Positions 9,659-18,655 of a DNA stretch of 64,000 nucleotides are shown in pieces; position 1 is the first letter of the stretch, and every line of letters starts with the position of its first letter. The notes beneath the pieces are model-generated. The model worked only from the letters and a program-made list of their open reading frames with translations, was not told the origin of the DNA and did no database searches. Made by a program: the position numbers and the translations under genes. This DNA comes from Shewanella sp. Arc9-LZ (GTDB taxonomy: Bacteria > Pseudomonadota > Gammaproteobacteria > Enterobacterales > Shewanellaceae), in the NCBI RefSeq assembly GCF_010092445.1, contig NZ_CP048031.1:744001-808000 (forward strand), read 5' to 3'.

Positions 9659-9856
9659 TTAATGATTGCCGCCGCCACATCCACCGCAACAACTGCCACC
9701 ATTAGCTTGTTTTTTGGTAGTATTTTCAGCCTGAGATACTTTTTCTGTTGCAGAGTTCGAGTCTGTTACAGCAGTGTCCTGGGCTGTAGGTGCCACATTG
9801 CTAACTGGTTCAGCTTGCTTGGCAGGCTTGAAAATACCGCTAATTGAAAAACTCAT
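9659..9856 (-). CDS. Small cysteine/glycine-tailed protein
   Basis: This 65-residue protein begins MSFSISGIFKPAKQ, has a Ser/Thr/Ala/Gln-rich disordered middle and ends in GGSCCGGCGGGNH. The tail holds three cysteines and a terminal histidine, suggesting a metal-binding or redox tail. Similar short CCGGCGG-ended proteins are often left as hypothetical in proteobacteria. A GAGG ribosome site precedes the ATG. The plus strand across the same stretch has a 61-residue frame that I treat as a shadow. No signal peptide or membrane span is evident, so a cytoplasmic location is likely. Function unknown. Confidence 0.65.
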   Translation of the reverse strand: MSFSISGIFKPAKQAEPVSNVAPTAQDTAVTDSNSATEKVSQAENTTKKQANGGSCCGGCGGGNH

Positions 9857-10132
9857 GGTGATACCTCGTTATGGGAGCTGATTGTGTAATGTTGTGATGA
9901 AATCTAGTGGCCAAATTTAAACATGTTTTTTATTTGCATGTTTAAATTGTATAAGGCTTACTTTTTTAGTCAAGTGTTATCTGCCGCAATAAGCTCGACC
10001 TGCTTAAGATGTGTTGAGCATCACATTTAACTGCCGTGTTAATTAACGATAATCCAAGCAAGCACTGCCTAGAGCCTTTGTTTTAATCTGAATGAGCGTG
10101 ATAAACTGCGCATCCACATGTTTGGAGTTTTT

Positions 10133-11398
10133 ATGTCTTTTGCAGATTTATCGTTACATCCCATATTGATTAACCGCCTAGCTGAATTAAAATATCAGCA
10201 ACCTACGCCGATCCAACTACAGGCTATTCCGGTTATTTTAAGCGGTAAAGACGTGATGGCGGGGGCGCAAACGGGCACCGGGAAAACGGCTGCTTTTGCA
10301 TTACCGTTACTGCATCAACTATTGACTCATAAAGATGCTTTAGTCGCTCAGCCAGATACTCAATATATTCATTTAACCCCTATTACCGCGCTTGTATTAG
10401 TCCCAACTCGAGAGTTAGCCCAGCAAGTGCACAGTAGTATTGAGCAATATGCTTATGGCAGTTCAGTCACTAGCGTGATGGTTTATGGTGGGGTTAGCAT
10501 TGGTGAACAAATCCGCCTGTTAGCCAATGGCACTAATATTTTGGTGGCGACTCCAGGGCGGTTATTAGACTTGCTGCGTAAGCGTGCGTTGTCATTGTCG
10601 CAATTAACTCATTTGGTATTTGATGAAGCCGATCGCATGCTGGACATGGGCTTTAAAGATGAAATTGTCGAGGTGCTTAAGCGTTTACCAAGTACACGAC
10701 AAACATTATTATTTTCAGCCACCTTAGATGACCGTATGCTCAGTTTTAGCCGACGCTTATTACGCTCACCACAAGTGATTGAAGTGGCTCAGCGAAATAC
10801 CACCGCCAGCAGTATTGTTGAGCGAGTGTTTAATGTCGACGCTAACCGAAAATGCGCCATGCTGTGTCATTTAATCAGCCAAGAAGGTTGGCAGCAAAGC
10901 TTAATATTTAGCCGCACCAAACAAGGTGCTGATGCACTGGTAAAGCAGATGAATCAAGCTGGTGTAGCGGCTGAAGCATTTCATGCTGACCTAACTCAAG
11001 CAGCACGTGAACAAGTATTAGCAGCATTTAAAGCCGGTGATGTGGCCGCGTTAGTCGCCACCGATGTGGCTGCTAGAGGGTTAGATATTAACGAGTTGAA
11101 TTATGTCGTTAATATGGAGTTACCGTTTCAAGTTGAAGACTACGTACACCGAATAGGCCGCACAGGCAGAGCAGGTAAAGCAGGGCAAGCTATTACATTA
11201 TTAAGCATCGATGACGAGCCATTATTAACTAAACTAGAAGCCTTTTTAGACCGACGTTTACCACAGCAATGGCTGGCAGGTTTTGAGCCAGACCTTGATT
11301 TAATTGCTCCAGTTACCCGTAAAACAACCAAATCTGCATTAAAAAAACAAGCCCGTAAAAAGGCATTAGCGGCATCTTCACGCGGTAAAAAACGCTAA
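10133..11398 (+). CDS. DEAD-box ATP-dependent RNA helicase, RhlE-like
   Basis: The 421-residue protein has all the DEAD-box motifs: Q motif (PTPIQLQAIP), Walker A (AQTGTGKT), PTRELA, DEAD, SAT, the ATDVAARGLD strand and [11 protein letters not shown] short Lys/Arg-rich tail probably adds RNA affinity. The first half matches the RhlE subgroup, which unwinds short RNA duplexes in ribosome maturation and RNA turnover. The ATG at 10133 is chosen over one 15 nt upstream because TTGGAG sits at the right distance before it. A second, longer RhlE homologue is at 46574-48007. It is monocistronic. Confidence 0.9.
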   Translation: MSFADLSLHPILINRLAELKYQQPTPIQLQAIPVILSGKDVMAGAQTGTGKTAAFALPLLHQLLTHKDALVAQPDTQYIHLTPITALVLVPTRELAQQVHSSIEQYAYGSSVTSVMVYGGVSIGEQIRLLANGTNILVATPGRLLDLLRKRALSLSQLTHLVFDEADRMLDMGFKDEIVEVLKRLPSTRQTLLFSATLDDRMLSFSRRLLRSPQVIEVAQRNTTASSIVERVFNVDANRKCAMLCHLISQEGWQQSLIFSRTKQGADALVKQMNQAGVAAEAFHADLTQAAREQVLAAFKAGDVAALVATDVAARGLDINELNYVVNMELPFQVEDYVHRIGRTGRAGKAGQAITLLSIDDEPLLTKLEAFLDRRLPQQWLAGFEPDLDLIAPVTRKTTKSALKKQARKKALAASSRGKKR

Positions 11399-11418
11399 CA
11401 TGAGTTTTATATTGATTC

Positions 11419-11446
11419 CATCACACATGACAGTGTGGTGAGTGTC
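11419..11446 (+). terminator. Probable rho-independent terminator after the helicase gene
   Basis: A short stem (catcacac pairing with gtgtggtg, one G-T pair) is followed by agtgtcttttt. It lies about 20 bp behind the stop codon. Confidence 0.5.
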
Positions 11447-11571
11447 TTTTTACTGCCACATTAATGTCATCTAGTTTGAACCGAGTTGTCACATTAGACG
11501 CTTATCTTAACTGACAAATAATTATACCTATATTTGATCCGTTATTTTCAGAGCATATCTAAGGACAATTT

Positions 11572-13632
11572 ATGAGCAAGGCGACATTTGATCCAACTCG
11601 TTTTAACAACAGTAAAAATACCCCCTTCAATGAAGTGATGGATAATCATCTATCACGTCGTAATTTTGTTAAGCGTGGTTTAGGCCTTAGTGCTATGACG
11701 GCGTTTGGTGGCTTCGGATTAAGTGCTTGTGGCTCTGACAATGACACCGTTGCAGAAACGCCAACAACGCCGACCACGCCAACAGCACCAACAAAAAGTT
11801 CTGCAGTATTAGGTTTTGAGTCTATTGCCGGTTCTAAAACCGATGCAGTTGCGGTAGCTGCTGGTTATTCAGCTTATGTGTTAGCACCTTGGGGAACACC
11901 CTTAAATTCGAAAGCTGCAGCGTGGAAAGCCGATGGCAGTAATACTGCTATCGATCAGGAAAACTCAGTAGGTATGCATCATGATGGTATGCATTTCTTC
12001 CCGTTGAATGATTCGGCAGATGACGGTTTATTGTGTATTAACCACGAATACATTGACCAGGATGCTTTACATCCAACAGGCCCAACGTTTGATGCTGATG
12101 GTAAGCGCACATTAATTGATGAAATTCGCAAAGAAATCAACGCCCATGGTATTTCAGTTGTACGTATTAAATTAGTTTCTGGACGATGGCAAGTGGTCGA
12201 AAACGACAGCCATAACCGTCGTTTTACTGGTGCAACCGTGATGGATATTGCTGGCCCACTAGCGTACAGCTCATACCTTGAAACGCGTTATTCGCCCGAT
12301 GGCAGCCAAGCGCGCGGTACTTTAAATAACTGTGGTAATGGTTATACGCCTTGGGGCACTTATTTAACATGTGAAGAAAACTGGCCTGGTTACTTTGTTA
12401 ATAAAGGCACCTTAACGCAAGAGCAAACGCGCATTGGTATTTCGACTTCTGACACTCGTTATGGCTGGAGCCACTTAGCGGGTGATGACGATGAACGTTT
12501 AGACGAATTTGCTCGTTTTGATGTGACGCCAACGGGCTCAAGTGCGACTAATGATTACCGTAACGAAGCTAATGGCCATGGTTATATTGTTGAAATTGAT
12601 CCATACAATCCCAACTCGCGCGCCATTAAGCGTACTGCATTAGGTCGCTTCCGCCACGAGGGTTGTGCCTTTGGTAAACTTGAAGAAGGCAAACCAATCA
12701 CATTTTATTCAGGCCACGATTCACGTTTTGAATATCTGTATAAGTTTGTTTCTGACGCAGCATGGGATCCAGCAGATGCTAACAGTACTAACCGCTTAAC
12801 AGTTGGCGATAAGTACATGAATGCCGGAACCTTATATGCGGCTAAGTTTACCGAAGACGGTGTCGGTGAATGGTTACCGCTAACGTTAGATGGGGTGACT
12901 GCCGACGGAAGCACGCTTGCGAGCAGCTTTGACTCACAAGCCGCGATTATATTAAATACCGCTGGCGCTGCTGATTTAGTGGGTGCTACACCAATGGATC
13001 GCCCAGAATGGACAACTGTCGATCCATTTACAGGTACGGTATACCTAACGTTAACCAACAACAGTAAGCGTACCGACAGCACCAACCCTGCTAACCCGCG
13101 TTTAAATAACAACTTTGGTCATATTATCCGTTGGGATGAAGGTGATGCAGCAACGGAATTTAGCTGGGATATCTTTATATTTGGTTCACCTGCAGATGGT
13201 GATGCTGAGACTAACTTATCTGGCTTAACTGACTTAAACCAGTTTGCTAGTCCAGACGGTTTGGCGTTCGATCAACGTGGTATTTTGTGGGTGCAAACCG
13301 ACAATGGTGCCTCTGAAGTTACCGAAGAAACCAACGATCAAATGTTAGCGATTGTGCCATCAACGATGGTAGATGCAGACGGTAACCAACAAGTGGTAAC
13401 GGCTGAAAACCAAACTCAGCTTAAGCGTTTCTTTGTTGGCCCTAACGGCTGTGAAGTGACTGGTTTTGCCATGTCACCAGACTACACCGCAATGTTTGCC
13501 AATATTCAGCATCCTGGCAACTGGCCATACTCTGATAGAGCAGATGAAGAAACGCCCGCAGGCACAACGGTTCGTCCACGTGCAGCTACAGTGATGTTTA
13601 TTAAAGATGACGGCGGTGAAATCGGCGTTTAA
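11572..13632 (+). CDS. PhoX/DUF839-family phosphatase-like protein, Tat-exported lipoprotein
   Basis: The 686-residue protein has a twin-arginine signal (SRRNFVKRGLG, Arg29-Arg30), then a hydrophobic stretch ending in LSAC, which looks like a lipobox with Cys53. A Thr/Pro repeat linker follows. The rest is a DUF839/PhoX beta-propeller with typical segments GMHHDGMHFFPL, LLCINHEYID, GTYLTCEENWPGYF and a C-terminal GCEVTGFAMSPD. PhoX enzymes are Ca/Fe-dependent alkaline phosphatases exported folded through Tat. Members of this subgroup lack proven activity, so phosphatase is a family-level inference. The start is at 11572 with AAGGACA upstream. It is monocistronic with a terminator behind it. 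Confidence 0.85.
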   Translation: MSKATFDPTRFNNSKNTPFNEVMDNHLSRRNFVKRGLGLSAMTAFGGFGLSACGSDNDTVAETPTTPTTPTAPTKSSAVLGFESIAGSKTDAVAVAAGYSAYVLAPWGTPLNSKAAAWKADGSNTAIDQENSVGMHHDGMHFFPLNDSADDGLLCINHEYIDQDALHPTGPTFDADGKRTLIDEIRKEINAHGISVVRIKLVSGRWQVVENDSHNRRFTGATVMDIAGPLAYSSYLETRYSPDGSQARGTLNNCGNGYTPWGTYLTCEENWPGYFVNKGTLTQEQTRIGISTSDTRYGWSHLAGDDDERLDEFARFDVTPTGSSATNDYRNEANGHGYIVEIDPYNPNSRAIKRTALGRFRHEGCAFGKLEEGKPITFYSGHDSRFEYLYKFVSDAAWDPADANSTNRLTVGDKYMNAGTLYAAKFTEDGVGEWLPLTLDGVTADGSTLASSFDSQAAIILNTAGAADLVGATPMDRPEWTTVDPFTGTVYLTLTNNSKRTDSTNPANPRLNNNFGHIIRWDEGDAATEFSWDIFIFGSPADGDAETNLSGLTDLNQFASPDGLAFDQRGILWVQTDNGASEVTEETNDQMLAIVPSTMVDADGNQQVVTAENQTQLKRFFVGPNGCEVTGFAMSPDYTAMFANIQHPGNWPYSDRADEETPAGTTVRPRAATVMFIKDDGGEIGV

Positions 13633-13700
13633 TGTAAGCCACTTTCTCTGGAAGTCATTAACCTTGCTTTAGTCTTGTTTATGGCTTTAAAAGCGTATAT

Positions 13701-13738
13701 CAACCCTGATAGACTTGTTCTATCAGGGTTTTACTTTT
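13701..13738 (+). terminator. Rho-independent terminator of the PhoX-like gene
   Basis: The stem aaccctgatag / ctatcagggtt, with a short loop, is followed by ttactttttt. It lies about 70 bp downstream of the stop codon. Confidence 0.85.
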
Positions 13739-13825
13739 TTCTGTGTACAAAATCTAATGATCAGTTCTAATTACCAGTTCTAATTACCAGCTTTAATTAT
13801 TAATAGTCTATTTACAAGGACAGCC

Positions 13826-14212
13826 ATGCTAAATGGAATTCATCACGTCGCGATTATCTGTGCCGATTACCCACGTTCAAAAGCATTTTATACGCAAGTT
13901 TTAGGGTTAAAAGTTATTGCTGAGCATTACCGCGAAGCACGGGATTCTTACAAGCTTGACTTAGCTTTGCCCGATGGTAGCCAAATTGAGCTATTTTCAT
14001 TTAATGGTGCGCCGCCAAGACCCAGTTATCCCGAAGCCCAAGGCTTACGTCATTTAGCGTTTAAAGTTGATGATCTCGATGTGGTAGTGGCCCATTTGCA
14101 GCAGAACAACATCTCAGTCGAACCCGTTCGTATTGACGAATATACCGGTAAACAATATACCTTTTTTAGCGATCCAGACGGTTTACCGTTAGAGCTTTAT
14201 CAAGTCAGTTAA
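13826..14212 (+). CDS. yaeR: VOC family metalloprotein, YaeR/GloA2-like
   Basis: The 128-residue protein aligns closely, from memory, with E. coli YaeR: GIHHVAIICADYPRSKAFY, YREARDSYKLDLALPDGSQIELFSF, GLRHLAFKVDD and FFSDPDGLPLELYQ. It is one vicinal-oxygen-chelate unit; the early His, the His in GLRHLAF and the late Glu in LELY are the expected metal ligands. The family resembles glyoxalase I but its substrate is not established. AAGGAC precedes the ATG. It stands alone between a terminator and the iron-regulated receptor gene. Confidence 0.9.
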   Translation: MLNGIHHVAIICADYPRSKAFYTQVLGLKVIAEHYREARDSYKLDLALPDGSQIELFSFNGAPPRPSYPEAQGLRHLAFKVDDLDVVVAHLQQNNISVEPVRIDEYTGKQYTFFSDPDGLPLELYQVS

Positions 14213-14365
14213 TCGATATCGACCAGGCCGCTGTTTTTGAGCGGTATTCAAACTGTTATCAATGACGGTTTTTATCAATAACCGCGGTTATTAATAACGG
14301 CTACCTATCTGCTTATTGCCTCCTTTGTTAGCTAAATCTCTTATTTAATAAATCTTTACACAAAT

Positions 14366-14384
14366 GATAATGATTTGCATTTGC
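14366..14384 (+). promoter_or_regulatory. Fur box upstream of the siderophore receptor
   Basis: The 19-mer GATAATGATTTGCATTTGC matches the classic Fur consensus GATAATGATAATCATTATC at 14 of 19 positions, including the entire left half. It lies about 70-85 bp before the receptor start, where a promoter is expected. It predicts iron-dependent repression of the receptor and the downstream PiuC gene. Confidence 0.8.
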
Positions 14385-14452
14385 GATCTTTGTTTCATTT
14401 ATGTAAAGTGCATCACATAAATGAAATTTAGTTAACGCTTATTAATAACAGG

Positions 14453-16786
14453 ATGATGTTAAGCATGAAGTCGAGTAATTACAGTAAGTTATCGTTAGGT
14501 GCTCAAGCCGTTGCTGCAGCATTAGTATTCAGTAGCCCAGCGCTATATGCTGCAGACACCAAAAATGAAACTTGCGATAAGGATATATTGGCGAAATGTA
14601 AACCCGCGCAAACGGACGAATCAATAGAGCGAATTCGTGTTCATGGTGTGCAAAACTCGGTTTACATGTTTAATAACTCAGCCGACAAACGCCGAATGGC
14701 TGCACTTGTCGATACGCCTCAAGTGATTACCGTGTTAACTCAAGACCAAATTCAAGAGTCAGGAAATACCGACTTAAAAGACATTTTGTCAGCTCAAGCG
14801 GGTGTCACCCTTGGTACGGGTGAAAACGGTAATGCATTCGGTGATCGTTATATTATCCGTGGTCACGAAGCACGTAGCGACGTGTTTGTAGATGGACTTC
14901 GCGACCCTGGCATGACCACTCGTGAAAGTTTTGCCACCGAGCGAGTTGAAATTACCAAAGGTCCAAGTTCAACATTTGCTGGCCGTGGTTCATCAGGTGG
15001 TGCCATTAACAGTGTGACTAAAAAAGCCTCAGTAGCTTACGATTTTGGCCGTGTCGATCTGGGTATTGGTACTGACGATCACACTCGTCTAACGGTGGAC
15101 TATAACTTACCGATATCAGACAAAGTGGCAGTACGCCTTAATGGTTTAGCGGCTGAAGAAGACAAGCCGGGCCGCGAAGGCATTACGAGTGAACGCCAAG
15201 GTGTTCAGTTATCGGGTGTGTATGAAGCCACCGATGCATTGTCATTTACCGCCGATGGTTACTACCTAGACGCGAAAGATGTGCCAGATTTAGGCAGTTA
15301 TTTTGATCGAGATACTCGTAAGCCGCTAGAAGATATTCCTGTTTATGCTCAAGATGGTGACTTTCTAAATTCTAAGGTCACCACGTTTACTTTACGTACC
15401 GAATATGAGTTAAATGACAGCATTACGTTGTACAACGCCACACGCGTTGGACATACCGAAAATGGCTATATTACAACCGGTATGGGCGGCACAACGCGGG
15501 CCGATACCGACCCAACAGCGCCTGGTGCCAGCACCTTAACGCTTAGTACTCACCAAGGTAACCAAGATGTTGATTATGTCAGCACTCAATTCAACTTATT
15601 TTGGAACACTCAAGCACTGGGTTTTAATCACAAGTTAGTATTTGGCCTTGAATACACAGATGAAAATGTTGATAACGGCGTATATAGCATCACCAACAAC
15701 AATGATGGAAATTGTTTGACCAATGGTCGCGGTGGCGTATCAGAGTCTTATTGTATTATTGATGGTGACGGCAATACTGTCGATAACATCGGCCAGTTAA
15801 TGGATCGCAGCTATGTTGATGGTGGATCAGATGCGATATACGACATCGAGACTGTGTCGGTATACATGATGGATACGGTCGAATTAACCGATCAATTAGC
15901 ATTGTTTTTTGGTTTTAGACAAGACAGCTTTGATTACAGTAATAACACCACGAGTCGTGCTGTTGAAGTGGATTATGCCTATTCCGATACCATGTATAAC
16001 GGCAATATTGGCTTAGTTTACGACTTATCTGAAGATGCTAATATCTACGCCAATTACAGTACTGCAACCAACATCAACGGCGGTGAGTCTGACTTAGGTG
16101 CTAACTGTGGTTACGGTGGTATTTGTGGTACACAAGAGCAAGCTGCTGAAGCCGATGCCGAAATCGTTGAAAACCTAGAGCTTGGCACCAAGTGGATGTT
16201 GTTTGACGACAAAATGATGTTTTCAGCATCAATCTTCCAAATCACTAAAAGTGATGTAATGGAAAGTGTTGGCGACAGTTACTCAACTTTGGGGACACTT
16301 AATACCGGTAAAAACCGCGTTAAAGGTATTGAGTTTGGTATGGTCGGCAATATTACTGACAAACTCAGCATACAATTCTCGGCTGCCAAAATGGATTCCG
16401 AAATTTTAGAATCTTACAATCCAGCTAATATTGGTTTAGTACTGAGTAACTTTGCTGATGAAAGCGCTTATTTGCAACTGCGTTATGAGCTAACAGAGTC
16501 ATTCGTATTTGGTGGTAGTTACACTTATCAAAGTGAAATGTATGGTGGACAACCAGACACTGCAGCAGGTTATGATAGCGACAATAGCCGTTACAGCATT
16601 GTGGTGCCTAACTATCAAGTAGTTGATTTATTTGCCAGTTACAATGCCACCGAAGATTTAACTTTCCGTGTCAACGTAGGTAACATATTGAACGAAGAAT
16701 ACTGGACGGCAGCTTATCGTTCTGGCTCATTTATGTACTTAGGTGACGCCCGTAATGCTAAATTGTCGATGACATATGAGTTTTAA
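14453..16786 (+). CDS. TonB-dependent siderophore receptor (catecholate type, Fiu-like)
   Basis: This ~777-residue outer-membrane receptor has a signal peptide ending near YAADTK, a plug domain (about 80-200, VDTPQVITVLTQDQIQESG and ERVEITKGPSS) and a beta-barrel ending in the canonical terminal aromatic (SMTYEF). Plug sequence and pairing with a PiuC-type gene resemble Fiu/PiuA receptors for catecholate ferric siderophores; the ligand is inference. ATGs at 14453, 14456 and 14465 are all possible and only AGG is visible upstream. The hydrophobic N-terminus follows the third. It is preceded by a Fur box and followed after 14 bp by piuC, so probably co-transcribed. Confidence 0.92.
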   Translation: MMLSMKSSNYSKLSLGAQAVAAALVFSSPALYAADTKNETCDKDILAKCKPAQTDESIERIRVHGVQNSVYMFNNSADKRRMAALVDTPQVITVLTQDQIQESGNTDLKDILSAQAGVTLGTGENGNAFGDRYIIRGHEARSDVFVDGLRDPGMTTRESFATERVEITKGPSSTFAGRGSSGGAINSVTKKASVAYDFGRVDLGIGTDDHTRLTVDYNLPISDKVAVRLNGLAAEEDKPGREGITSERQGVQLSGVYEATDALSFTADGYYLDAKDVPDLGSYFDRDTRKPLEDIPVYAQDGDFLNSKVTTFTLRTEYELNDSITLYNATRVGHTENGYITTGMGGTTRADTDPTAPGASTLTLSTHQGNQDVDYVSTQFNLFWNTQALGFNHKLVFGLEYTDENVDNGVYSITNNNDGNCLTNGRGGVSESYCIIDGDGNTVDNIGQLMDRSYVDGGSDAIYDIETVSVYMMDTVELTDQLALFFGFRQDSFDYSNNTTSRAVEVDYAYSDTMYNGNIGLVYDLSEDANIYANYSTATNINGGESDLGANCGYGGICGTQEQAAEADAEIVENLELGTKWMLFDDKMMFSASIFQITKSDVMESVGDSYSTLGTLNTGKNRVKGIEFGMVGNITDKLSIQFSAAKMDSEILESYNPANIGLVLSNFADESAYLQLRYELTESFVFGGSYTYQSEMYGGQPDTAAGYDSDNSRYSIVVPNYQVVDLFASYNATEDLTFRVNVGNILNEEYWTAAYRSGSFMYLGDARNAKLSMTYEF

Positions 16787-16800
16787 TTAAAGGTATTTGC

Positions 16801-17481
16801 ATGATTGTTATTGAACAAATTCTCTCGAAACAGGATGTCGGTGCTTATCGTCAGCAACTGGCTGAATGTCCGTGGGGCGACGGCCGTAAAACCGCAATGG
16901 GGATAGCGGCGTCGGTTAAAAATAACAATCAAGCAGATGCGCAACACGCTAATGTGCGCCAACTGGCTAATCAACTACTGGCGCGTATTGGCGAAACGCC
17001 TAAAATTGTATCAGCGGCGTTACCGCATAAGATATTTCCGCCGTGCTTTAATCGTTATAGCGAAACTGAAGAGTATGGTTACCATGTCGATGCAGCCATC
17101 ATGCGGATCCCTAATACCGCAGAAGTGATCCGCAGTGATGTATCCATGACGGTATTTTTGAGTGAACCCGAAGAGTATGACGGTGGTGAGTTAGTTATTG
17201 CCACTGAATTTGGCCAGCAGCAAATTAAATTACCTGCAGGATACGCCGTAGTATACCCGTCGAGTAGTTTGCATAAAGTGACCGCGGTAACCCGAGGGCA
17301 ACGCGTAGCAGCTATTACGTGGATGCAAAGTATGGTGGCCGATGTCACATTACGCCAAACCTTGTATCAGCTCGATCAAAGCATTCAAAACTTGATCAAA
17401 ACCAATAACACAGATCGCGCCGAGTTAGATAACCTGCATAATGTGTATCACAATTTGATCAGGCAGTTTACCCAGCTGTAA
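16801..17481 (+). CDS. piuC: Fe(II)/2-oxoglutarate-dependent PKHD-type hydroxylase (PiuC/YbiX)
   Basis: The 226-residue protein has the double-stranded beta-helix of the 2-oxoglutarate dioxygenase family. The HxD pair is His95-Asp97 (YGYHVDAAIM), the distal His is His158 (SSSLHKVTAVTRGQRVA), and a nearby Arg would bind 2-oxoglutarate. It matches the YbiX/PiuC family (~226 residues), which is routinely encoded beside Fiu/PiuA receptors and is iron-repressed. Its role is probably modification of an iron-siderophore or related compound, but the substrate is unproven. It begins 14 bp after the receptor gene with AAAGG upstream and so shares its Fur control. Confidence 0.93.
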   Translation: MIVIEQILSKQDVGAYRQQLAECPWGDGRKTAMGIAASVKNNNQADAQHANVRQLANQLLARIGETPKIVSAALPHKIFPPCFNRYSETEEYGYHVDAAIMRIPNTAEVIRSDVSMTVFLSEPEEYDGGELVIATEFGQQQIKLPAGYAVVYPSSSLHKVTAVTRGQRVAAITWMQSMVADVTLRQTLYQLDQSIQNLIKTNNTDRAELDNLHNVYHNLIRQFTQL

Positions 17482-17545
17482 TCGCTCTAGTGGGCTTTGA
17501 ATGACGGGGTAATAATGGTTGGTTTTGAATTGTTAGCTTGTCCTA

Positions 17546-17567
17546 ATACCAATTAAAATCAATTGGT
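17546..17567. repeat. Short palindromic element (taatacc ... ggta type)
   Basis: TACCAATTAAAATCAATTGGTA forms a hairpin in the gap between piuC and nrfD. A related sequence, taatacgattggtatta, occurs at 60017-60033. Such TACCAATT/AATTGGTA elements look like small dispersed intergenic repeats; a genome-wide count is needed to prove it. The same gap also has three near-repeats of tgactcaaaaaa at 17588-17630. Confidence 0.4.
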
Positions 17568-17713
17568 AAAAATAGTTAAGCGAAGGTGACTCAAAAAATG
17601 GTGACTCAAAAAAATGAGACTCAATAAAGGGACGAGGTTACAAACAGCGGTATCTTCTGTCGAATAGACGGTGACAGTACGGTTGCTAACGCGTGCTATC
17701 ACCGTTAATTTTA

Positions 17714-18655
17714 TTAACTTACCACCATTTGACCGGTATAAAGTATAAAGTTACGTAATAATATGACGCCCAATAAACTTAGACATGCTGTTCCGGCAAC
17801 ATAGGAAAACTTGCGTTTTGAAGTGGCGGTCATAAATAAGTTCATCGCTAATGGGGCCGACAATCCTAGTCCCATAATGCCGAACCAGAATACAAATCCC
17901 CAAAAGCCTACTCCGATAGCATTGAATGCCGCAACCTTGCTTTGGCCACCACTGAAGACCAATCCTAGGAAGAAGGTGAACATAAGGAGTATCTCGCCTA
18001 AAATCAATGGGATCTCTATTTTATGAATAAAACGTACTTCAGCACCATTGGGATTGCCTTTGAGTAACACACCACCTAATAGTGATGCAGCGGCACCTGA
18101 AGACAAGCCAGAAGCTAAAAATAGTAAGGGTAATACTCCGGTATTCCACATTGGGAAGTGAGGCTGAGCCGATAATAAAAATCCGGTATAGGCACCTAGC
18201 GACACTGAGAAAATCACTAGTAAACCGGTTATACCTGCTTCATATCGCGCTAGCAGCCTGGTTAACGTACAGGCGATTGGTAAATGTTTTTCACAAAATT
18301 TATCAATGGGTTGTCTGAATGTTACTGCAATCCAAGCATACATAAATACTTGATATAGCATTAAGATAATCACACCCATCGACATCACCGACGTAGGATT
18401 GTAAAACACTAGAATCTTCCAAAAGTCCCAAGGTTTTGTTAAATCTAATACCAACACTCCTAAGCCAGCTAAAACGGAAATTGCCGCAATAATACAAGCA
18501 GCTATAATAAATCCAGACTGATATGCTTTCTCTTTTAAGCAAAAATGTTTCAATAAAACAGCGAAGAACATGGCGCCTGCGGATGCCCCGGCTAAAAATA
18601 GGTATACTGCAATGGGCCAGTGCCAAACCAATGTATCAAAATGAAAAGCACTCAT
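17714..18655 (-). CDS. nrfD: NrfD/PsrC-type quinol-oxidising membrane subunit
   Basis: The 313-residue integral membrane protein has eight to nine predicted spans and the NrfD/PsrC N-terminus (WHWPIAVYLFLAGASAGAMF). In such complexes this subunit exchanges electrons with menaquinol or ubiquinol. Electrons pass to the ferredoxin-like NrfC encoded immediately upstream; the genes overlap by 4 bp, so translation is coupled. With the pentaheme NrfB gene further upstream the set is nrfBCD. The nitrite reductase nrfA is not in the window, so the terminal acceptor is open. SirD of sulfite respiration or PsrC are alternative relatives. Confidence 0.85.
   Translation of the reverse strand: MSAFHFDTLVWHWPIAVYLFLAGASAGAMFFAVLLKHFCLKEKAYQSGFIIAACIIAAISVLAGLGVLVLDLTKPWDFWKILVFYNPTSVMSMGVIILMLYQVFMYAWIAVTFRQPIDKFCEKHLPIACTLTRLLARYEAGITGLLVIFSVSLGAYTGFLLSAQPHFPMWNTGVLPLLFLASGLSSGAAASLLGGVLLKGNPNGAEVRFIHKIEIPLILGEILLMFTFFLGLVFSGGQSKVAAFNAIGVGFWGFVFWFGIMGLGLSAPLAMNLFMTATSKRKFSYVAGTACLSLLGVILLRNFILYTGQMVVS

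Noticed and set aside
12705..13112. 135-residue minus-strand frame inside the PhoX-like gene
   Set aside because: It overlaps a well-supported gene in full, lacks a start signal and has no domain.
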